Below, in pieces: positions 45,601-57,600 of a stretch of 64,000 nucleotides of DNA (position 1 is the stretch's first letter; every line of letters starts with the position of its first letter). This stretch comes from Rugalucina vietnamica (taxonomy: Eukaryota > Mollusca > Bivalvia > Lucinida > Lucinidae): positions 56,050,312 through 56,114,311 of the forward strand of contig OZ024870.1 in assembly GCA_964017185.1 (NCBI GenBank), given 5' to 3'. Position numbers and translations under genes: made by a program. The notes under the pieces were generated by a model. The model saw only the letters and a program-made list of their open reading frames with translations, ran no database searches and had not been told where the DNA came from.

Positions 45601-48600
45601 TCTGATACAGTCGCAGAAGCAGCCTAGAAGCTTGAAATTTCGGATTTAAGAAGAAGAGGAAGTATACTATCCGTGTAGCGAAAACAAAGGCGCTGATCAG
45701 CTTCGCGGTTACCGCGAAGCTGATCTGCGCCTTTGTTTTCGCATATGCAAATTGTTGGTTTTCCCATGAGGCGGCTCATTTATTGATTACTTTTATTGTC
45801 CTTATTTAATTTGCAAATGTACCTGTACGTTTACATGCAGAAATTCAAGCCCGTCTCTTCTTCTATTGTATTATTAGGACAACTCCCAGCTGTTGTTTTT
45901 AGCAGGGATTTTAACACAAATCTGACCCCGCAGTGCCAGGCTTTTAGCAGGGCGTTAAACAATGAAAAGTTAAATGCCCCGCTGTTCCCCGGTCCCAGAG
46001 GGGCCGTGGATACAAATAACTGGTGCATTACTTTAAAGCACTCAAATGTACAATTTAAAAATCTTCTCTAATTTTGTTATAGTGCATCAGAAGGAGTCAC
46101 AGTCTTCACTTTTCTGTTTACTAAGGGTTGTTGTTAAAAGTGTATAAATAAGTCTGAAGGTCGTGGAATCGCTTCTAATCAATAAAATTTAAAAAAAACA
46201 AAGCCGAAGATATCAAGCGGCAAAGAAAGAACTATACTAGACAATACAAAAAAATTAACGGTGGCCCCTGTGGCTGAGTGGTTAAGAGCACTGATATTTA
46301 TTTCATTACTGCGCTTAATCATTCAATCATCTCAGTTCTCACCGCTGTGTCTGGTGTGGGATCGAGCCCCACATGGGGCACATGTGAGACAAGACAAGTC
46401 CTGCTTGTGGGTGTGCTAGGTGTTTTTTCTCGGGGTTCTCCTGTTTTTGGCTCACCTACTGACTGGCCTGTCTCAAATGAGCTGAAATAATCTTGTAAGG
46501 GAAGTAAATAAAATTTTAACGGCGGATGACTAGCTCTTTGTCAGTGAGGTTGCCATACAGCCAACCAAAAATAACTGACAGTCGGAATAAAGTGGCAACA
46601 TAAAGATAAATCACAGGAGAACCACCTTGGAATGGCCAGTGAAGAAATTAATGGAAGTCTTTTCTGTGAGTTTTTAGAACTTTTTTTTTTATCTGGCGCA
46701 CTTGCATTTTTATTGGCCAAGTAATGTCAACTATGAAAGTAAAGGTGACATTAGACATTTACAAATTACTAGCAATATTGACATTTAACTGAACAACCAT
46801 CCATGTCAGATAAGCCGACAATAAATCACATTTTCAGTTGATAAGCTGCAGTTTGCCATAGATGAAACTCCTGGCAAATTGCTGGGTAATATTACAGATA
46901 TTACACTGTTGCTGTCACTCTGCCAGAGTTCTCAGGTAGAAAAATGAGCAGCATGTTGAGAAAAACAGTTTTCAGGGTTCCCGACCAGGTCTGACACAGA
47001 TTGTCCTGTACAGTCACTGGAGAAGGCTAGAAGATGAAAGTTGCAGATATTAGAAGAAGAGGGAGTGTACTAACTGTGAAGCGAAAACAAAGGCACTGAT
47101 CAGCTGTGCAGTTACTGCACAGCTGATCTGTGTCTTTGTTTTCGCATAGGTAAAAAGCAGGTTTTCAAAATTATAAATTATAAAGCACAGCTTCTCCTCT
47201 GATAATCATGATCATCTTGAGAAAAATTGAAATCAGAAGCAGCAGGTTTGCATTCTGTGAACAGTGAAAAAAGTTGAGTTTCTCAGCCTGGCAAAACTAA
47301 ACATTGAAGGCTTAATTTTGTGCCCATTGAAAACTTGAATATGGAGAAGACAACTTTTAAAACAAACTATCCTCTGTGTTAGGATGTGTCAGACTGACTG
47401 CATGCTCAGTGTTAACCAAATCATTGATAATAGGATAAGAGAAACTGTCATATTGTTACCTTTTGTTCCATTGTTTTAGGAAAGTCTATCAGCTTTAGAA
47501 ACTCAATTGAGCCACCACATGGGAAAACCAACAATCTGCATAGGCGAAAACAAAGGCGCAGATCAGCTTCGTGGTGACCGCGAAGCTGATCAGCGCCTTT
47601 GTTTTCGCTACTCGGATAGTACAATTCCTCTTCTACTTAAATCCGAAATTTCAAGCTTCTAGCTCTTTTCTGTGCTTGTGCAGGCCGTTTTGTGTCGGAC
47701 CTATTCGGAAACCACATTGTTGGTTTTCCCACGAGGTGGCTCAATTTGAGACTCTCCATTCAGCTGATGGTATTTGCTTGGTCAGAAGTGGCTCAACTCT
47801 CAGCCATTTGAGTTTTCAAATATTTTTTGTAGGCTGTACGATGCATTGATTTATCTTGAGATTTTTGCTATTGTTTTTGGTCCACCTGTTGCTGCCAATA
47901 TGAGCCGCCTCGTGGGAAAACCAACAATGTGGTTTCCGAGCAGGTCCGACACAAATCAGGCTGTACAGTCACAGAAGCAGGCTAGAAGCTTGAAATTTAG
48001 TATTTAGGAAGCAGAGGAAGTGTAGTATCCGTGTAGCGAAAACAAAGGCGCTGATCAGCTTCGCAGTTACTGCGAAGCTGATCTGCGTCTTTGTTTTCGC
48101 ATATGCAGATTGTTGGTTTTCTCATGAGGCGGCTCATATGTTTATGCAGGCAGCTGATGCTGACTGATCATGCATTGATGGAAAAAATGAGCTTTGTCCG
48201 GAGATAATTTGCCTCCGTGATTTCGGACCAGGTCTGACACAGACTTGGTTTTGTGGTCACAGAAAAGGCTTGAGGAAGAAAAGAGATTGTACTTTGTGGG
48301 GAAAAATGACAAAGACTGATCTAAGCTTTACAGTTACCAGATGATGTATCAGATCTGTGGGATGATCATGCAAAAAGGTTTTTCCCACTGGAAAAAGCTG
48401 CTAAAATGCTGAAAAAAAATTATTTTAGTAGCTGATAGGAAAGATCAACCTATTAACATTATTGGGTTATCAGAAGATATTTGCTATTTCAGGGGACTGT
48501 GAACTAATTATTTATCCCATAGACTCCAATGCTAAATCCCTGCTCTTTGACAGTTTACTGTGCATGCCAGGTAACACTAAGGCCATCAAAATATACCTGA

Positions 48601-51600
48601 ATTTCAAGCCAAAAGATAGATGAGAAGATTTAAAAATGAAAAAACATACCGTCACCGGCTCTTTTCTCAGCTGTTGCATGTTGAAGAATGGCCGTCAATT
48701 TTTGGAAAAACCCACCTGACCTCATTTTCAAAATCACTGTTTTTACTTTTTGGACCAGAAAAAACACAATTTATATGCATCAGGTGGTAAATTATATACC
48801 AATTTGAAGAAAAATAATTTTTCCAGTTCCTAGAAAGAAAAAAAGTATTTTTAGTTCACAATTATCACCCAATCAGGTGCCTCCATTACCAGATAACAGT
48901 CTCGGAGCAACCTGCAGATTTTGACTCATGGGATATGTTGACATAATTAGTTCCCGGTCTCCTATACTGCATACTTTTTTGAAGGAAATCTTCTTGTTCT
49001 GTGTTTTATATGACAATTTAATGTTTTTTGAATAAACTTGTGTGATTTTTTTACTTGTTTTTGTCTCCTTTAGTCCCAAATATCTTAATTTAATTACCTA
49101 CCCCTCCTGTAGCAATGTAATGAAATAAATCAGATTTTCACAAAGTAGAGTGGCACTAAATACTAAAGTGAAACTCTCATTACAACAGAAATGAACATCA
49201 TATTCATTTGAAATCTTCAAGAAATACTAAATGCATTAGTGTATTCTTGCTTGAATGGTACATTTCAGATGAAGGCATTTAAAGGACCCTACAGTGATGA
49301 AATTACCCCACCCACCCCATATTTTAGTCATTTTCTACCCCCATGCTAGTACATCATATCTGTCAAAGAGATTTTCACCCTGAGCTTGCAGTTTTGATTT
49401 AAATGGAAACCAGTATCTTTATTAAACATCATATTGGCAGAACATATTAAAATTTCAGTTATATTGCAAGTCAAAATTGGGAAATTCCACCCTTGGGGCT
49501 GATTTTACAATGGTACTGCGGCCGAAGCCACATGCACTGCTTAATGATGAAAAAAAAATCTGGTATGGACAAAACCTATGTTACTTTGCAGTTTTACTTC
49601 TTCCTGATTGCTGCCTGACAAAATAATACTACATACAGAGCCAAACAAGACTTTTCAGTCACATTTTTACATCAAAATGACAGCATTTTGACATCAAAAT
49701 GACAGAAAAAGAGCAAAATTGAGATAATTTCCTTTAAAATTCAAGGGAATTCACATTTAAATGCCATATAAAACACTAAAATACAGCTTATATTGAGGAA
49801 AAAGAATTTAAATCTTCTTAAAGCAGTGCATTCTTGTCAAAAAAGAAGAAAAAATAAGCAAAAATAGCACATATCTACTCACAGAGCTCTGCAGCAATAC
49901 AAGGGAAACAACTCTACTCCAGTGTTCATTCTACTAAGATTAGCAGAAAAAGGCATATAATATTGCCCGAATCACACTTAAATTGGTTTTACGCAGATGA
50001 AAAACAGGTAAATCTGGATAATGCAGTGCGCGCGCATGCTGAGCACCTCTTGTCATGGCTTTTCAGGGGAGGCTCTGACTGCTGAAGCATTATTTCATAC
50101 TGGAAGGCTATGGGATACCACCCCCACCCCCTTCCTGGAGATCTCCTGGAGGATCCTTTCAATTTTTTAACCAAAAATGTGCATAGCATCCATATTAAGA
50201 CATTAATTTACCATCCAGATGCTGCATTCATCCCAAGAAATGGATAATTTGACCCTAAATCAGCCAAATTCATCCTGTTGAACAATTAGTATAGGGGACT
50301 GTGAACTAATTATTTATCCCATAGACTCCAATGCTAAATCCCTGCTCTTTGACAGTTTACTGTGCATGCCAGGTAACACTAAGGCCATCAAAATATACCT
50401 GAATTTCAAGCCAAAAGATAGATGAGAAGATTTAAAAATGAAAAAACATACCGTCACCGGCTCTTTTCTCAGCTGTTGCATGTTGAAGAATGGCCGTCAA
50501 TTTTTGGAAAAACCCACCTGACCTCATTTTCAAAATCACTGTTTTTACTTTTTGGACCAGAAAAAACACAATTTATATGCATCAGGTGGTAAATTATATA
50601 CCAATTTGAAGAAAAATAATTTTTCCAGTTGCTAGAAAGAAAAAAAGTATTTTTAGTTCACAATTATCACCCAATCAGGTGCCTCCATTACCAGATAACA
50701 GTCTCGGAGCAACCTGCAGATTTTGACTCATGGGATATGTTGACATAATTAGTTCCCGGTCTCCTCATGGAGATCAATGCATTCCAAACTAGCTGTTCCA
50801 TCAATCGAACAAGATACAGACTTCTGTGATAGAATATGCACTTCAATGATGCATGAATATTGCATCAGGAAAACATGTCCATGAAATGTAAAGCCCCTTA
50901 AACCCCACTTTTATATAGAAAAACTGGGGTCTGGAGGGGTATGCCTAATTTTCTTATTTTTGATCCAAAACATAGATTGTGGGAACTCGTTTAAACCTTT
51001 CAAAGGATGCTCCACATGAAGTTTGGCTTTGATTGGCCTAGCGGATCTTTGAAATTGTGAATGATGCTGGCTGGCCGGATGCCGCATGGGTATACTATAT
51101 GGTTATACTATACTATAAGCTCACCTGTGAGCCTTCGGCTCAGGTGAGCTAATAACAAAAATATCTACAACCCTTTACAAGATATTCAATAAAATAAAAA
51201 CTGGAAGTTCTTGCCAGCAAACATCCTTAACTCATATAAGCCTGGCGTCCCTTTTGTCGGACATTGGCAAACAATATAGCCCCGTCTGTGATGCCGCAGA
51301 ATGTGGCGTCCCTGATCTGGAGCTATTCTGTTTGCACAGAGAAATGTCATCGAAAAATGAGATAAAAAAATAAAAATCACTCCTAACACCCCTAAAAATG
51401 AAAGTGGACTCACCCAATTGATAACGATGGGAGAATCCATTCGTCAAATATGGGTTAAGCTGTATGTTACAGTCGGCTGACTTGATCAACTCTTAACCAG
51501 GCATGACCAAAGCATGGCTACCTGCTGATTTTACAAAGTTAACCAGACCCAACACATTTACCTATCTTTCTTATTAATTTAATATCATTTGATCTCATCA

Positions 51601-54600
51601 AGGAAAGATCACAGCACACGTTCATGACTATATAAATATCTCTGGCGGTTATTATTAGCCAAACCTATCCAGTTAGCATTAATTCCAAAGAAAAATATGG
51701 CAGGTTTAATTGCTGATTACAAGAATTTCCCATGCTTGTTAGCCAAAGAAAGAGCAAAAATAAATATTCAGGTGTTCTTGATGATTATTAGATGAGTTCA
51801 AAAATGAGCCAAAATATAGGCAACATAGCAACTTGAAGCTTCTTCAAGGGTTCAATACATGACAAGATTTATTTTAACTAAACGTTAAAGCTCCAACAGG
51901 AGCTTGGTACTAGCAATTATATGTTCAAAGCCACATCTGTACAGGGAATAAATCAAATATGCATTTTTTGATTGATTGCAGTATTGCCACAGGTATCCTT
52001 AGGCTACTCAATGGAATAAGAGCAGAAATATGGTAGCTAGCCACTACAAAGCTACCCGGCAAAATGCTGAAATTGCACCTAATGAAGACAGATCAGCCAT
52101 AGTGGTCAGTCTTTACTGTCCATATGTAGAGAGATTTTGTAGGTGGTTTATCATATGAGCTGCGACACGAGAAAACCAGTCTTCAGGTTTCCGACGAGGT
52201 CTGACAAACCGGCCTGTGCAGCTACAGAAGATTGAAATTTCGGATTTAGAAAGAAGAAGAATCATTATTCATACTATCCCTGTAGCCAAAACAAAGGAGC
52301 TGATTGTCTTTTTTCTTGTAGACTATAAGACAGAACCCTGACTGTGGGGAATAGGAGTGTTATAAGATCATACATATTTATTCAATCCAACTTATCTTAG
52401 CTCTGATCAGCTCTGTCATGAGTTAAAATCTGTGTTTGCATATGCACAAGCAAAGGTGCAGATCTGCTGTCCAGTTACTGTAGTAGTAGTAGTAAAGTGC
52501 AGGCAAACGTCATCCTGGGCTGAGCGGACTTAATCCATATCCCCACCTCAAGGACGTTGTCCAGTAGTGCCTTTATTTCAGCTACAAGATGAGCCTTCGC
52601 ATGAGAAAAACAACCAACCAGTTCTGACACAAACCGGCTTGTACAGTCACAGAAGCAGGCTAGAGGCTTGAAATTTTTTATTTAAGAAGAAGAGGGATTG
52701 TACTGTCTGTGTAGCGGGGCCTGTACAGTCACAGAAGCAGGCTAGAGGCTTGAAATTTTGGATTTAAGAAGAAGAGGGATTGTACTATCTGTGTAGCGGG
52801 GAAAAAAAGGCGCTGATCAGCTGTGCAGCACAGATTGTTTGTTAGCTCGTCTGCACGAAGTGCATAGAGCTATTGTAGTCACCTCGGTCGTCCCCGTTTA
52901 CGTGTACGTTTACATGTACGTCCGCGTCACACTTTCGGTTAAAGTTTTTTATAAGTCTATATCTCTTGACCATAATGATGGATCAAGTTGATACTTTGCA
53001 TGTTGCTAGATATTGGTCTGAAGTTTTACGCAGTACCATCATGACCCACCCTGGGTGACCTTTAGGTCAAGGTCACAGACTTAGAAATTTTGTGTTTAAG
53101 TTTTTGATTTAAGTTTTTGTAAGTCTATATCTCTTGACCATGTTGATTGATAGAGTTGATACTTTGCATGTTGGTAGATATTGGTCTGAAGTTTTATGCA
53201 GTACCAGCATGACCTACGCTTGGTGACCTTGAGGTCAAGGTCACTGACTTACTGAATTTGTGTTTAAGTTGTTTTTAGCTCGCCTGCACGAAGTGCACAG
53301 AGCTATTGTTGTCACCTCGGTTGTACCCGTTTACGTTTACGTTTACGTGTACGTCCGCGTCACACTTTCGGTTAAAGTTTTTAAAATTGTTATATCTTGA
53401 TAGTCACTGACCAGAAATCATTCATATTTGGAACATTGCTGCATATGAGGGTCCTCTGTGATTTAGTGTGAAGGGACCCGTGGGGTCGTGCCTGGGGGCG
53501 GGGCTAGAGGTCAATATCTAGAACACCTTTGTACAATGCTCAGATGCTGTGTTAGTTTCTCATCAACTATAAAGCCTAGAACTGTCAAACCTTACATATG
53601 ACTTCTCCTTGATGTCCTGACTCGGCACCCACATTGACCTACTGACCTTGACCTTTTTAAGCCAACCCTTAATATCTCATCAACTATAAAGCCTACAACC
53701 ATCAAACCTTGCATATGGCTTCTCCTCGATGTCCCGACTCGGCACCCACATTGACCTACTGACCTTGACCTATATTTCGTGCTCCAGTGACTTTGTCATT
53801 TTTTAAGCCAACCCTTAATATCTCATCAACTATACAGCCTACAACCATCAAACCTTGCATATGGCTTCTCCTCGATGTCCCGACTTTGCACCCACATTGA
53901 TCTAGTGACCTTGACCTATATTTCGTGCTCTAGTGACTTTGTCATTTTTGAAGCCAACTCTTAATATCTCATCAACTATAAAGCCTACAACCATCAAACC
54001 TTGCATATGGCTTCTCCTCGATGTCCCGACTTTGCACCCACATTGATCTAGTGACTTGACCTATATTTCGTGCTCTAGTGACTTTGTCATTTTTGAAGCC
54101 AACTCTTAATATCTCATCAACTATAAAGCCTACAACCATCAAACCTTGCATATGGCTTCTCCTCGATGTCCAGACTCGGCACCCACATTGACCTACTGAC
54201 CTTGACCTATATTTCATGCTCCAGTGACTTTGTCATTTTTTAAGCCAACCCTTAATATCTCATCAACTATAAAGCCTACAACCATCAAACGTTGCATATG
54301 GCTTCTCCTCGATGTCCCGACTTTGCACCCACATTGATCTTGTGACCTTGACCTATATTTCGCGCTCTAGTGACTTTTTCATTAAAGTTTTTAGAAGTCT
54401 ATATCTCTTGAACATGTTGATGGATCAAGTTGATACTTTACATGTTGGTAGATATTGGTCTTAAGTTTTATGCAGTACCATCATGACCCACCCTTGGTGA
54501 CCTTGAGGTCAAGGTCACAGACTTAGAATTTTTTTGTTAAAGTTTTTAGAAGTCTATATCTCTTGAACATGTACATTGATCAAGTTGATACTTTGCATGT

Positions 54601-57600
54601 TGGTAGATATTGGTCTGAAGTTTTATACTGTACCATTATGACCCACCCTGGGTGAACTTGAGCTCAAAGTCATGGCCTTAGAAATTTTTGGTTAAAGTTT
54701 TGGGTTAAAGATTTTTGAAGTCTATATATCTCTATGTTGATGGATCAAGTTGAAACTTTGCATGTTTGTGGATATTGGTCTGAAATTTTATGCTGTACCA
54801 TCACAACCCACCTGAGCGACCTTGAGGTCAAGGTCATTGGTCATAGATTTTGATAAGTTTAGTGGCAAAGCACAAGTCAGGCGAGCTATGCTGTCCTGCG
54901 ACAGCTCTTATTTTTAAGTTTTTGTAAGGTCACGGACTTAGAAATTTTGTGTTTAAGTTTTTGGTTAAAGTTTTTGTAAGTCTATATCTCTTGACCATAT
55001 TGATGGATTGAGTTGATACTTTGCATGTTGCTAGATATTGGTCAGAAGTTTTACGCAGTACCATCATGACCCACCCTGGGTGACCTTGAGGTCAAGGTAA
55101 CAGACTTAGAAATTTTGTGTTTAAGTTTTTGATTTAAGTTTTTGTAAGTCTATATCTCTTGACCATGTTGATTGATAGAGTTGATACTTTGCATGTTGGT
55201 AGATATTGGTCTGAAGTTTTATGCAGTACCAGCATGACCTACGCTTGGTGACCTTGAGGTCAAGGTCACTGACTTAGAAATTTTATGTTTAATTTTTTGG
55301 TTAAAGTCTAAATCTCTTGAACATGTTGATGGATAAATTTGATACTTGCATGTTGAAAGATATTGGTCTCAGGTTTTATGCTGTACATCACAACTCACCT
55401 GGATGACCTGTAGGTCAGGGTCACGGACTTGGAAGTTTTGTATTAAAGTTTTGGTTAATGTTTTTATAAGTCTATATCTCTTGAACATGTAGATTGATTA
55501 AGTTGATACTTTGCATTGGTCTGAAGTTTTATGTTGTACCATCATGACCCACCTGAGTGACCTTTAGGTCAAGGTCATGGGTCATAGATTTTAACAGATG
55601 TAGTGGCAAAGCACATTAGTCAGGCGAGCTACGCTGTCCTGCGACAGCTCTTATTTTCTTGTGCAGTGGCTCAGATGTTACAATCTCTCTACTTCTAAAA
55701 CTGAACTATCAATCCTGTTGTCTTGTATGTTTGGTTTATGTCTTATAACATGATCATTAATCTCAAAGACAGGTTTTGATCAACACTTCTTATGGTTTGA
55801 GCCGCGACGCGAGAAAATCGGTCTTCGATGTTTCCGACCAGGTCTGACACAAACCGGCCTGTGCATCTACAGAAGCAGGCTAGAAGCTTGAAATTTCGGA
55901 TTTAAGCAGAAGAGGGATTCTACTATCCCAAGTGGCATATGCCACTTGACTATCCATGTAGTGAAAACAAAGGCGCTGATCAGCTTCGCAGTTACTGCGA
56001 AGCTGATCTGAGCCTTTGTTTTCCCATAGGCAAAAATCCGGGTTTTCTCTTGACATGGCTCATTTGCTATAATTGCTTATTGTTATTTTATTTTCTCTTT
56101 TCAGCCAGAACATATGCTGAAGATATGGCTCAAAGAATTCCTAGCAGTAAGTATCAATGCAAAAGAATTTTTGATGGGATAATAAAACCTTCGTTTGCAG
56201 TTTCTATGCAATTTCGGCCCACTGATGCCCAAAGAACCATGCAGAATATATCGCTGGGTTTCTGGCTACCTTTGGCTCAATCCTGGTCATGTAGGGTTGG
56301 TTAAAGAATTCTATTTATGATGCACCAAATCTACATATCGGCCTAATAAAAGAGTTTCATAAATTGCCCATTTATTTAAGCTAGCCACTTAGTTACTGAC
56401 TAAAAGACTGTGGTGCAGTTTTGTTTAATGCACCAAAAAGAAGCACGCTGGTGATATCAATTTTAATGACGTTTAGTTCATCGTTCTCCGGCATTGTCAT
56501 GCAGCTTTGCTTAAATGAAACAGTGGACAAGGAAAATAATAATTACCAACAAAATGTACTGCTATGGTGGCGAATATTGAGGTGTCCTTCTGTGGAGTGA
56601 TTACTGAGATGTTGACTAAATTAACAAAATGGCAGAGCGCAACTCTCCTCACATCGGGTGATTTTTTTTTTTTTCAAAAATTGTCCAGTTTGGTTGCATT
56701 ATAAAGTTAATAACAACCCCATGACCAAAAACAAACAGGTTTATCACGCTAAGGATTGTAAACTGATGAAATGGTTCGGTAGAACCTCTCCATTTCATCA
56801 GTTTACTAACCCTAGTGTGATGAACCTGTTTATTTTTGGTCATGGGGTAGTTATTTACTATATATGTATATATTAATGGTGAGATCTCCTGAACATGCTG
56901 AAATACCTTTATGCTGTCATTTTTGTGGCATAAAGCTGATTTTGTCACAGATAACAAATGTCATCGAAGTTTTTTCTGTCTGGGTGTTTGAGTTAACAAA
57001 TTGGAGAGTCAAGACATAACTGCCTGAAAACAAGAAAGGTTATGTAAATAATTACCAGCTTCCTCAGATTGGCTTGCTTGTGGTTGTAATGAATGCAAAC
57101 AGCAATAAAAACAATCAGTTGTCCAAGAAAACATCGGCCTCCAGACAACACTGTGTTAAAGCTAATAGAATTGACAGACAGACAGACAAATTCCTCTTGA
57201 TGTTCTTAGTTTATTCAACAAGTACAGAACCATGTAATCGTTTAGAAGAGATTTTTACAACTCACTATAGGTATTTCTATAATAATTGATATTTATAATA
57301 GACAATATGAATGTCTACTACTGTATGTCTGTGTGCCTGCCAGCCTGCCTGCACACCCACACACCTGCCCGCCCGCCGTCCTGCCTGCTTGCTAGTTGGT
57401 TGGTAGGTCAGTCTGTGAATGAGAAGCCTCCATGGCACAGTGGTTATGTCACTGGCCTTGTAAACCAGGGGTCACAGGTTCGATCCTGGGCTTCTACAGT
57501 CTTTCGACTGAGACTATAAACCGAGGTCCTGTCTACATATGACCATAGCTGTTGGTGGGACTTTCAACCCAAAGGTGACCAATCGGTCTGTTAATGTTGG

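Larger units (their letters stand above)
52582..55673 (+). mobile_element. P-family MITE interrupted by two nested satellite elements
   Basis: GATGAGCCTTCGCATGAGAA near 52589, an internal duplication of about 75 bp (52625-52800), then CAGATTGTTTG at 52841. The MITE resumes after the insert with TTTTCTTGTGCAGTGGCTCA. Confidence 0.7.
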
